The position numbers were made by a program, and so were the translations under genes. This document shows positions 36,771 through 45,113 of a stretch of DNA of 64,000 nucleotides, one piece after another. Each line of letters opens with the position of its first letter. The first letter of the stretch is position 1. This DNA comes from Treponema sp. GTDB taxonomy: Bacteria; Spirochaetota; Spirochaetia; Treponematales; Breznakiellaceae. Where the stretch lies: contig WRLF01000007.1 of the NCBI GenBank assembly GCA_009777735.1, positions 83,912 through 147,911 on the forward strand. The letters are read 5' to 3'. The notes beneath the pieces were generated by a model. That model saw nothing but the letters and a program-made list of their open reading frames with translations. It was not told the DNA's origin and searched no databases.

Positions 36771-39700
36771 AAAATATTAAACTTGTTTGCTTATTTTCTT
36801 TCCTCTTTTCAATTCTTTTGACTTATTTAAATGCCCAGGAGGAAATTCCCTCCCTTGAACATACACAGGAAGAATATACCGGCCCGGAGTATTCTCTTGA
36901 AGATTTACCGGATTCCGAATTTGAATTTGAACTTGAAGATATTCCCGAACCGGTGAGAGTTCAGGTATTAACTCCGGAGCAAAACCGTATTCAAATGGAA
37001 ATCAGGACATCTTCACTTACCGAACTTGCCGATTGGGCACGCCGCCTTGGTTTACCGGAAAGCGGAACCAGCACGGACCTTGCGGGGAGAATAAGGAATT
37101 ACTATGAAATAATGGAACAGCCGGTGTATGAGGATGAAGACGGAAGGAAAATTATCACGATTGAATCGGCACGAAAAACCGAATATTTCAAGATTGAAAC
37201 GGTTGATGAAGAATACGCACGGCTGAGCGGAGATGTTATTATCACTCTGAAAGACGGAGAAGCGACACACCGTATTCAGGCATGGGATATTCTTTTTAAC
37301 CGTACAAGGAATATTATTACCGCTTCAGGCGGCGTTGTGTATATCAAGGAAGAAGGAGACACAATCGAAACATTTCGGGGTGACTCAATTACTGTAAATA
37401 TTGATAACTGGTCAAGCATTTTTCTTGGAGGCATATCCGAACGATCGCTTCAAAATGAAGATACCACATATATGTTTGCAGGTACGGTTATCTCCCGTGA
37501 TGACGAAGATGTTACCATATTGAACAAGGCAATAATAAGCAGCGGCGATAATGAAGAATCGTATTGGTCGATTCATGCCTCAAGGGTATGGCTGCTGCCC
37601 GGTTCTGATTTTGCCATTCTTAATGCGGTACTAAAAGTCGGTGAAATTCCTGTACTGTATATTCCCTTCTTTTATTATCCTGCAGATGAAATTATATTCC
37701 ATCCTGTATTTGGGTTTCGTACCAGAGAGGGAAATTATATTCAGACAACAACTTATATCCTTGGAAGGCCAAGAGCAAGTTCAAGTACACAAAGCTCGCT
37801 GACAAGAATTCTGGGCAGTTCGCAGGATATGGAAAGAGTACGGGAAGGAATGTTTCTTCGAAGTACGGGAAAGAAAGAAACGAACCCGAGTGAAACAAGC
37901 CTGGTTGCAATGCTTGATTATTATTCCAACCTTGGTACTTATATTGGAGCAGATCTTGACCTGCCGGCAAGGGGAATATTCGGCGCACTCAAATTCAGTC
38001 TTGGTATTGGCTTAACAAGGACTATTGTCCCTGTTGGCAATACTTACACTGCTTTTTTCCCCGATTATGACGGTACTACCGACTGGAATTCATCCAATTT
38101 ATTTTCCATGAATGTCCCGTTCCGTTACCGGTTAATTAATACCGGTTCTATCAGCGGAAGATTCGGCAGTTTCAGGTGGAATATGCCGATGTACTCCGAT
38201 CCTTTTGTTGACAGTGATTTTCTGAACAGAGCAACGGAAATGGACTGGGTCAACATGATCCAGCAGGGGGCCGGCGCATTTGAAGCCGAGCAAACATTCC
38301 AAAACGCAAGCAGAAACTATCAATGGGATTTTTCCGGTACAGTTAATTTTAATTTTCCTACTGTTGAGCCGTTCATAAGCAATATTTCCATCGGAAGCAT
38401 TTCATCTGTCATTAATTTTCACAGCAGTGATATTATTATTACCGATAGAAATGATATTGGGTTTTATTCGCCGTCAAATGAATATTTTCGCCCCATTAGC
38501 GCTACCCTGTATTCGGTAAGCGGTACCATATCGGGAACGCCTCTGACTCTTGGAAGAAATACGGTCAGCGATCAGAGTATAAGCACGGAAGAAACAGAAT
38601 TACCGGAATCAATAAGAAATATTGGTACTCCTCGTTCCCCTTTTCCTCAAGCAGAACAGAGTGAACCCCCGCAAAGAAGACCTTCCGATGAACTTGTTCC
38701 GCCGGTACTAACCCAGACATTCAGGCTGCCTCAGGATAACAGAGGTGTCAATCTCAGTGTAGGATACAGTATAACGCCTTCAAGCCTGGCAAGACTTAAT
38801 TTTGACACCTCAAAATGGCCTACATACAGCGATGTAGACTGGGGTGATATCAGTTTTGTTCTGTCAAATTATGCCGCAGATGCAGGCACTACGGTAAATT
38901 TTAATCATAATGAAGGTTTATTTAGTTCCAGTTTTACTTATTCCGGCAGGGGGATCTGGTGGCAATACAACTATCTGGACGAAGATACCGGAGGGAGAGA
39001 CGGATATGATCTGAATGGAGATCCCGACCCTGCAAGAATTTCCAATGTTATACAACAGGAGTACAATAATTCCAATTTTTCCACAAACTACAGCTTCAGT
39101 ACGAATCTGTCTCCTTTATACCAAAATGAAATTTTTCGCGGTACAGGTTTAACGTACTCTTTGGCAGGGCATGCCATTTCATCACATTTTATAGGAACTG
39201 CAAGTGACCCTGAATGGGAAATAATTTATGGAGACTGGAGTAAAGACGGCCGGAAAGGAATAAGCACCCACTCATTATCTGCAAATTTAGCTGCTTCCAT
39301 ATTGGGCAAAACCCAGTCATTTACCGTTACTTCCACGCTCCCCCCCCGTGATCCGGATCTTTCCCTGAGTTCTTCCATAAATATATGGATTACCACAACA
39401 ACCGCCAGAATGGGAATTCAATTTCCCGGTGATCCGGAAAAACAAAAATTGGGCGATGTATCTATCAGCAATAATGTTAATTTTAATCCGTTTGGCAGTT
39501 TAAGCAATAATTTGACAATAAAAACAGAAGAGGGCGTAGTTAGTAATCTGAGTTCTTCATTAAACCTGACAAAATGGGGGTTTAGAGCTTCTTATACTGC
39601 CATTAGGAGAAGAGATGTTTTATTTAATCCCAACACCGGAAGCTGGTTTACCGACATGGACAGCGAGGAAACGCTTCAATCCGAAAATTTAAGAATGGAT

Positions 39701-40240
39701 TACAGTATATCCAGGAGATGGGATGGTTTGCTGAGAAACCGCCTTAACTTTGGAATTACATCCTCATCCAACCTGACATTTAATCTTAGAGAGTATACAC
39801 AATCAAGCTTTAATTTTTCTTTGAGTTTTGATATAGGTGTCTCAAATTTTCTAAGCTTGTCACTAAGAACAAATTCAAAAAACCAGCGTATATACCAGTA
39901 CTTCCGTAATTTTCCGTTTTTTAATGATGTGGATATTGATTTGCCTCCGGGAAGTCAGACAAACATTTTCCTCGATCTTGTTAATTCTTTCCGTTTTGAT
40001 AATGAGGCGCTCAGGAGAAGTTCCGGTTTTAAAACAGACGGGTTCTCCCTTACTGCAACTCATTATCTCGGTGACTGGAATGCAATACTGACATGGAACA
40101 TGGCAACAAGTAACCGCTATGGCCGGCCCGAAATGAACAGCACTATGGATTTCCTGGTACAATGGAACCCCATTAGTGAAATTAAAACTAACATTGGTTA
40201 TAACAAACTTGATGAGCCAACATGGAGAATTCGCGATTAA
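36767..40240 (+). CDS. LptD/OstA-like outer-membrane beta-barrel protein
   Basis: The 1157-residue protein has a signal peptide ending near LTYLNAQ. An acidic segment follows, then an OstA/LptA-like beta-jellyroll (about residues 130-230; [36 protein letters not shown]) and a very long region of alternating Ser/Asn/aromatic strands, consistent with an outer-membrane barrel. It resembles LptD, the LPS-insertion barrel. Treponemes are generally held to lack classical LPS, so the substrate may be another glycolipid. An Asp/Glu/Pro-rich loop lies near residue 610-640. It is translationally coupled to uvrA, which is odd for function. It abuts thrH convergently with no gap. Confidence 0.7.
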   Translation: MKNIKLVCLFSFLFSILLTYLNAQEEIPSLEHTQEEYTGPEYSLEDLPDSEFEFELEDIPEPVRVQVLTPEQNRIQMEIRTSSLTELADWARRLGLPESGTSTDLAGRIRNYYEIMEQPVYEDEDGRKIITIESARKTEYFKIETVDEEYARLSGDVIITLKDGEATHRIQAWDILFNRTRNIITASGGVVYIKEEGDTIETFRGDSITVNIDNWSSIFLGGISERSLQNEDTTYMFAGTVISRDDEDVTILNKAIISSGDNEESYWSIHASRVWLLPGSDFAILNAVLKVGEIPVLYIPFFYYPADEIIFHPVFGFRTREGNYIQTTTYILGRPRASSSTQSSLTRILGSSQDMERVREGMFLRSTGKKETNPSETSLVAMLDYYSNLGTYIGADLDLPARGIFGALKFSLGIGLTRTIVPVGNTYTAFFPDYDGTTDWNSSNLFSMNVPFRYRLINTGSISGRFGSFRWNMPMYSDPFVDSDFLNRATEMDWVNMIQQGAGAFEAEQTFQNASRNYQWDFSGTVNFNFPTVEPFISNISIGSISSVINFHSSDIIITDRNDIGFYSPSNEYFRPISATLYSVSGTISGTPLTLGRNTVSDQSISTEETELPESIRNIGTPRSPFPQAEQSEPPQRRPSDELVPPVLTQTFRLPQDNRGVNLSVGYSITPSSLARLNFDTSKWPTYSDVDWGDISFVLSNYAADAGTTVNFNHNEGLFSSSFTYSGRGIWWQYNYLDEDTGGRDGYDLNGDPDPARISNVIQQEYNNSNFSTNYSFSTNLSPLYQNEIFRGTGLTYSLAGHAISSHFIGTASDPEWEIIYGDWSKDGRKGISTHSLSANLAASILGKTQSFTVTSTLPPRDPDLSLSSSINIWITTTTARMGIQFPGDPEKQKLGDVSISNNVNFNPFGSLSNNLTIKTEEGVVSNLSSSLNLTKWGFRASYTAIRRRDVLFNPNTGSWFTDMDSEETLQSENLRMDYSISRRWDGLLRNRLNFGITSSSNLTFNLREYTQSSFNFSLSFDIGVSNFLSLSLRTNSKNQRIYQYFRNFPFFNDVDIDLPPGSQTNIFLDLVNSFRFDNEALRRSSGFKTDGFSLTATHYLGDWNAILTWNMATSNRYGRPEMNSTMDFLVQWNPISEIKTNIGYNKLDEPTWRIRD

Positions 40241-40846
40241 TTAGCTGCGGATAAAACAGTTTATTTTTTCTAACAGATCGTCAAATGTGTCAACACAGGG
40301 GATATCCGCATATTCGGTTCTTATCGCTTCAGGAGCGCGAAACAAGCAGCCCGAGTCGGCTTCGCGGATCATAGCCAGGTCGTTAAATGAATCGCCTGCG
40401 GTAAAAACAGTCATGTTTAATGATTTGAATGCCCTAACCGCTTCACGCTTGCCGTCGGGCTGCCGCAGCCGGTAACCGGTAACCAATCCGTCCTGTCTGG
40501 TTATCAGATTATTGCATAGCAAGGAAGGCCAACCGAGTTTTGCCATTAACGGTTTGGCAAACTGTTCAAAAGTATCTGATAGAATAATGAGCTGAACTCT
40601 TTCTCTTACGGCATTGACAAAATCAACTGCTCCCGGCAGAGGTTCCATTGTGGAGATGACATTTTGTATATCGGCAAGTTTCAGATTGTTTTTCTTAAGC
40701 AGTTCCAGTCGAAATTGCATCAATTTATTATAATCAGGCTCATCCCTTGTTGTCCGCTGCAATTCAGGTATTCCTGTTGCTTCTGAAAAAGTAATCCATA
40801 TTTCGGGAACCAAAACTCCCTCCAGATCAAGACACACTAAATGCAT
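40241..40846 (-). CDS. thrH: ThrH-type phosphoserine phosphatase/homoserine phosphotransferase
   Basis: This HAD-family phosphatase is close to ThrH in sequence: the N-terminus CLDLEGVLVPEIWITF with nucleophile Asp7, then ILSDTFEQFAKPLM, and GDSFNDLAMIREAD. ThrH dephosphorylates phosphoserine and can transfer the phosphate to homoserine. Length 201 is normal. Its stop codon directly abuts that of the LptD-like gene. Its upstream region, shared divergently with birA, contains a 7-bp array. Confidence 0.92.
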   Translation of the reverse strand: MHLVCLDLEGVLVPEIWITFSEATGIPELQRTTRDEPDYNKLMQFRLELLKKNNLKLADIQNVISTMEPLPGAVDFVNAVRERVQLIILSDTFEQFAKPLMAKLGWPSLLCNNLITRQDGLVTGYRLRQPDGKREAVRAFKSLNMTVFTAGDSFNDLAMIREADSGCLFRAPEAIRTEYADIPCVDTFDDLLEKINCFIRS

Positions 40847-40863
40847 AAATACATTATAGCAGT

Positions 40864-40905
40864 GGTTAGGGATTAGGGGCTAGGGGTTAACGATTAGTAT
40901 CTAGT
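40864..40905. repeat. heptamer array (6 units) between divergent thrH and birA
   Basis: Six consecutive 7-mers: GGTTAGG, GATTAGG, GGCTAGG, GGTTAAC, GATTAGT, ATCTAGT. Units degrade toward birA. The array occupies most of the 71-bp gap, so it must overlap or displace the promoters and leaders of both genes. Confidence 0.75.
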
Positions 40906-40917
40906 ATACTATAGATT

Positions 40918-41724
40918 GTGAAACAGCTTGCAATAGTTAACCCGTTTAATGCGCCGGTTTACCATAAAGAACATGTATCCAGCACAATGGATATTTCGCG
41001 TGATCTTGCATCGAACGGAGAGCCGCATGGTACGGTTATTACCGTCGATTATCAGGAAACCGGCAGGGGCCGGACTAAAGGGCGCTTATGGGAAATGGAA
41101 AAGGGAAGCAATCTGCCTTTTACGATTTTGCTGCGTTATCCATGCCTAGAAAGCATTCCAGCAGCATTGACCCTGCGTACAGGACTTGCTGTTGCTCTTG
41201 CCGTTGAAGATTTTATCCCGTTTCTTGCCGGAAGGATAGTAATAAAATGGCCAAATGACATCTTAATAAAATGTAAGGGAAATGATGAAATGGCACATTC
41301 AGCCCTTAAGGCAGCAGGAATCCTTGTTGAAGCGGAAGACGGTAATGTACATATCGGTGTGGGGATAAACATTTCTCAAAATCATTTTCCCCCGCATTTA
41401 CGCGATAAAGCAACAAGCATCAGCATGGCTGCCGGTACTGCCGGAATTACCGGCAGCGAACGTTTTTCCCTGCTGGAAATAATTCTTTTCCGTTTACATA
41501 ACGAATTTGGCAAAACTGACAGTTCCGGCAGTGACTGGAAAAAAAATATTGAAAAGCGGCTGTATAAAAACGGAGAGCAGGTATATTTTTCCGATGGCAT
41601 GGCAGATTCGGGAACATTAGTAACAGGAATCATTGCCGGAATAGGGGAGAGCGGCGAATTATTAATTGTTCCAAACGGTGAATCTAAAGTACGTTCTTTT
41701 ATAACCGGCGAATTGTATCTATAA
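40918..41724 (+). CDS. birA: biotin-protein ligase BirA (catalytic form without DNA-binding domain)
   Basis: The enzyme makes biotinyl-AMP and attaches biotin to carrier lysines. The 268-residue protein lacks the N-terminal HTH of repressor-type BirA. Motifs are GRGRTKGRLW (the biotin/ATP loop; more often GRGRRGR), KWPNDI with the catalytic Lys, and VHIGVGINIS. The small C-terminal SH3-like domain (GTLVTGIIAGIGESGELLI) is present. The start is GTG 40918 with no clear Shine-Dalgarno. A likely client is the biotin carrier of the Na+ decarboxylase, whose beta and gamma subunits are at 60621-62247. Confidence 0.92.
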   Translation: MKQLAIVNPFNAPVYHKEHVSSTMDISRDLASNGEPHGTVITVDYQETGRGRTKGRLWEMEKGSNLPFTILLRYPCLESIPAALTLRTGLAVALAVEDFIPFLAGRIVIKWPNDILIKCKGNDEMAHSALKAAGILVEAEDGNVHIGVGINISQNHFPPHLRDKATSISMAAGTAGITGSERFSLLEIILFRLHNEFGKTDSSGSDWKKNIEKRLYKNGEQVYFSDGMADSGTLVTGIIAGIGESGELLIVPNGESKVRSFITGELYL

Positions 41725-41733
41725 ACTTACGTA

Positions 41734-41762
41734 TTGACTTGATTTAACTAAAACTGTATGTT
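41734..41762 (+). promoter_or_regulatory. sigma-70-type promoter for trpB2
   Basis: TTGACT (41734-41739), a 17-bp spacer and TATGTT (41757-41762). It lies in the 108-bp gap before trpB2 and is followed at once by two palindromes. Confidence 0.55.
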
Positions 41763-41794
41763 GTTCTGAACAAAAGCGTTTCTGTATAGAAACG
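41761..41794. promoter_or_regulatory. two adjacent palindromes in the trpB2 leader
   Basis: Palindrome 1 is TTGTTC-T-GAACAA (41761-41773), overlapping the end of the -10 box. Palindrome 2 is CGTTTCT-gtat-AGAAACG (41777-41794). Both arms are perfect. They fit a repressor operator at the start site and a second operator or short RNA hairpin in the leader. Confidence 0.45.
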
Positions 41795-41832
41795 AATATT
41801 ATTCTGGGGCATAGCCTACGAAAGGAGTTATT

Positions 41833-43212
41833 ATGACAAAGAAAATCCCAACCCGCATCTACCTAAACGAGGAAGAAATGCCCAAAAACTGGTACAACTT
41901 AAGGGCTGATATGCAGGAAAAACCGGATCCCTTGCTGCATCCGGGTACTTTGCAGCCGGTAACCGCCGCAGATTTAGCGCCGGTGTTCTGTAAAGGGGTA
42001 ATCGAACAGGAATTGGATGATACTACCTGCCTTATCCCCATCCCTGAAGGTGTTCTGGATTTCTACCATGCGTACCGGCCTTCACCGCTTGTTCGGGCGT
42101 ACTATCTGGAAAAAGTACTGGATACCCCTGCGGAAATCTACTACAAGTTTGAAGGAACCAATACTTCCGGCTCACACAAGCTCAATTCGGCCGGAGCACA
42201 GGCGTTTTATGCAAAAGAAGACGGCTTAACATCGCTTACTACAGAAACCGGTGCAGGGCAATGGGGCACCGCAATGGCGATGGCCTGCGGTTTTTTTGAC
42301 CTGGGTTTAACTGTGTACATGGTAAAAATCAGTTCCGAACAGAAGCCGTACCGAAAAGCCCTTATGGAAGCCTACGGAGCAAATGTAATACCGTCTCCGT
42401 CAAATACAACAGAGTCGGGGAAAAAATTGCAGGAGAAAAACCCCGGTACCGGCGGCTCTCTTGGCTGTGCCATTACCGAAGCAATTGAAACTGCGGTTAA
42501 GACCGATAAATGCCGCTATGTACTGGGCAGCGTTCTTAACCATGTTCTTTTGCACCAGTCGATCATCGGGCAGGAGGCAAAGACAGCTCTGGATAAATAC
42601 GGCGTCAAGCCCGATATAATCATAGGATGTGCCGGCGGCGGTTCAAATCTGGGAGGCCTCATCGCCCCGTTTATGGGAGAAAAACTTGCCGGAAAATCAA
42701 ACGCCCGCATTATCGCTGTGGAACCGGCTTCCTGCCCTTCATTTACCCGTGGGCGATACGCCTACGATTTTGGCGATACAGGCATGACAACCCCGCTTAT
42801 CCGTATGCAGACTTTGGGAAGCGGATTTATCCCCTCGGCAAACCACGCCGGCGGCCTGCGTTATCATGGTATGAACTCTACTCTTTCAAAGCTCTACCGT
42901 GACGGATTTCTGGAAGCCCGTTCCGAAGTGCAAACCGATGTATTTGACGCTGCCGTCCGTTTCATGAAAGTAGAAGGTATACTTCCCGCTCCCGAATCTT
43001 CCCATGCGATCAAAGCCGCCATTGATGAGGCTCTGAAATGCAAACAGACTGGTGAGAAAAAGGTAATTCTGTTTGGGTTGTCGGGAACCGGCTTTTTCGA
43101 CATGACCGCTTATACGGCGTATAACGATAAAACAATGAGCGATCAGGTCCCCACCGATGCAGACCTTGAAAAAGGCTTTGCGTCAATACCGGATATACCG
43201 CAGAATAAATAA
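41833..43212 (+). CDS. trpB: TrpB2-type tryptophan synthase beta chain
   Basis: This PLP enzyme condenses indole with serine. Length 459 and the N-terminal block (MPKNWYNLRADM, then PSPLVRAYYLE) identify the TrpB2 subfamily rather than TrpB1. The PLP lysine is Lys116 in GSHKLNSA. The phosphate loop is CAGGGSN, and the ETGAGQWGTA segment is conserved. No trpA or other trp gene is near, and TrpB2 often stands alone and salvages free indole. AAGGAG precedes ATG 41833. It converges with the chemoreceptor gene with only 4 bp between stops. Confidence 0.94.
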   Translation: MTKKIPTRIYLNEEEMPKNWYNLRADMQEKPDPLLHPGTLQPVTAADLAPVFCKGVIEQELDDTTCLIPIPEGVLDFYHAYRPSPLVRAYYLEKVLDTPAEIYYKFEGTNTSGSHKLNSAGAQAFYAKEDGLTSLTTETGAGQWGTAMAMACGFFDLGLTVYMVKISSEQKPYRKALMEAYGANVIPSPSNTTESGKKLQEKNPGTGGSLGCAITEAIETAVKTDKCRYVLGSVLNHVLLHQSIIGQEAKTALDKYGVKPDIIIGCAGGGSNLGGLIAPFMGEKLAGKSNARIIAVEPASCPSFTRGRYAYDFGDTGMTTPLIRMQTLGSGFIPSANHAGGLRYHGMNSTLSKLYRDGFLEARSEVQTDVFDAAVRFMKVEGILPAPESSHAIKAAIDEALKCKQTGEKKVILFGLSGTGFFDMTAYTAYNDKTMSDQVPTDADLEKGFASIPDIPQNK

Positions 43213-43216
43213 CGGT

Positions 43217-44983
43217 TTACTCCACCTTAAAGCGGGATACTTCTCTTGTTAAAAGGCCGATTGAGTCCTGATTCTGGCTGCTTAAATCTTTGACTTGATT
43301 AACTGCTGTGTTGACCTGCTCCGCACCGGAAGCCATTTCATTTACGCCGCCGGTTATTTCCCGGGTAACATTTGCCAGATTGTCGGCTTCGCGGATCACC
43401 TCTTTGGCTCCTTCAAGCATTTCCTGCGAGGCGCTTTTTACCTGTTGAGTGATCTCATTTACAAAGCTGATTGCTTCAAGTATCTGTTTACTGCCCTGTC
43501 CCTGTTCTTCCATGGCATTGCGAATATTTTCTTCCTGCTCGACAACGGTCTTTACACTCGAATCTATTGCCTCAAACTTCGTCATTACATTTTCTGTTGA
43601 CTGGGTTATTTTATCAATGGAACTTTTAATCTTTTTTAATACCGTGCTGATAGTCTTGGATTGCTCGCTTGAGCTTTCCGCCAGCTTGCGAATCTCATCG
43701 GCAACAACGGCAAAACCTTTTCCCGCTTCTCCCGCGTGAGCTGCTTCAATCGCCGCATTCATTGAAAGAAGGTTTGTCTGGCTTGCAATATTTTCCATCA
43801 CCGAATTGATTTCCAGAAGCCCTTCAGATTCCCGTGCGATTTCCTGAATATCCGAAGCAACATCCTGCAGCCCGGTACGGCCTACCTCAGATGCTTCAAT
43901 AAGTTTTTTCGCATTCTCGGCATTTTTTATCAGTGTTTGGGTTACCGACTGAATGTTGGCAAGCATTTCTTCAATGGCAGAAGAAGACTGTGCAACACTG
44001 GAAGTCTGTTTTTCCACATGACCGTTTAGTTTATTGATGTTGGCGGTTATCTGTTCCATGGAGGCGTTTGTTTCGGTAACGGAAGCACTCTGGTTGATCA
44101 TCCTTGATTTAACACTTTGGATATTGGCGCTGATCTCATTCATCGCCGCAGCGGTTTCTGTCATATTATTGGCAAGATTTCCGCCTATTGATGACAATGT
44201 AACCGTTTCATTTTTTATTCCATTAACAAGCGCTTTTATTTTTTCCATGGTGAAGTTAAAGTCACGGGCAAGATCGCCTATTTCGTCCTTTAATTTAAAA
44301 TTGATACTCCTGGTCAAATCGCCTTCGGCTACAATTTTAAATGTATCCGCTACTTTTACGATTGGTTTTGCAATCATTGATGTAATAATAAATGCTAAAA
44401 GAACGCTTGCAATTAACGCAATCATGATGAATATTATAATAATACGCTGAAACATACTGCCGATAGCCTGGATTTCAACTATTAGATCGTTAAGCACAAC
44501 ACCGTAATGATTATTTATATTACCAAGACCGTTAATGACATCCTGTGTAACCGGTAAAACTTCCTCTCTTAGAACCCTTAAAGCTTCTTCTTCATCCCCA
44601 CTTTCAAGATGAGACAGAATTATCCGAGCTTCTTCATGAATAAAACGATGAGGTTCAATTATTGAATCGCGCAGCGAAATAATAACCGGATCAGTGAGGT
44701 TTTGTGCATATTCACTTCTGAGCCAATTACCAAAGGCACAGGTAGTATGATCAAGTGATCCGGTGAACGCTGCTCCTGTATACACTGCCTCGGTAAGTCC
44801 ATGTCTCCAGATATAATGTCCTGTTAGAGCTGTTGTGATATCAGTTCGTGCTTCTGCCCTGGAAAGGAGACCTTCAGAAGTAGAGACAAGTTCCTTGTTG
44901 GAATATAGTCCCAGAACGCCAAGAAAAACACCAATTGCAACAACAATAAAGAAACCGCCAAAAAGTTTTGTACGAATTTTCAT
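43217..44983 (-). CDS. methyl-accepting chemotaxis protein with extracytoplasmic CZB-like sensor
   Basis: The 588-residue chemoreceptor has TM1 at about 8-28, a helical sensor domain, TM2 at about 180-205 ([20 protein letters not shown]), HAMP, and a signalling tip with [20 protein letters not shown]. The sensor domain carries the pattern of CZB zinc-binding domains: His56 in GHYIWR, Cys82 in CAFGNW, His112 and His116 in [12 protein letters not shown] domains are usually cytoplasmic, but here the motif lies between the two TM segments, so it should face the periplasm. It may sense zinc or a zinc-linked oxidant. A strong promoter lies upstream. Confidence 0.93.
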   Translation of the reverse strand: MKIRTKLFGGFFIVVAIGVFLGVLGLYSNKELVSTSEGLLSRAEARTDITTALTGHYIWRHGLTEAVYTGAAFTGSLDHTTCAFGNWLRSEYAQNLTDPVIISLRDSIIEPHRFIHEEARIILSHLESGDEEEALRVLREEVLPVTQDVINGLGNINNHYGVVLNDLIVEIQAIGSMFQRIIIIFIMIALIASVLLAFIITSMIAKPIVKVADTFKIVAEGDLTRSINFKLKDEIGDLARDFNFTMEKIKALVNGIKNETVTLSSIGGNLANNMTETAAAMNEISANIQSVKSRMINQSASVTETNASMEQITANINKLNGHVEKQTSSVAQSSSAIEEMLANIQSVTQTLIKNAENAKKLIEASEVGRTGLQDVASDIQEIARESEGLLEINSVMENIASQTNLLSMNAAIEAAHAGEAGKGFAVVADEIRKLAESSSEQSKTISTVLKKIKSSIDKITQSTENVMTKFEAIDSSVKTVVEQEENIRNAMEEQGQGSKQILEAISFVNEITQQVKSASQEMLEGAKEVIREADNLANVTREITGGVNEMASGAEQVNTAVNQVKDLSSQNQDSIGLLTREVSRFKVE

Positions 44984-45005
44984 TTATTTTCTCCTTTCAT
45001 TCATA

Positions 45006-45034
45006 ATTATACGCTATTACGAATGAAAAGTCAA
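45006..45034 (-). promoter_or_regulatory. sigma-70 promoter for the chemoreceptor gene
   Basis: On the minus strand TTGACT (45029-45034) and a perfect TATAAT (45006-45011) are separated by 17 bp, about 23 bp upstream of ATG 44983. AGGAG lies between the promoter and the start. This is a vegetative-type promoter, not the sigma-28 type usual for motility genes. Confidence 0.75.
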
Positions 45035-45113
45035 CGAATGGTTGTTCTATAAATCGGTTAATTACCGGGACATAGCCATTCTTTTAAAAAAAATGATATG
45101 ATTCATTGTCCAC

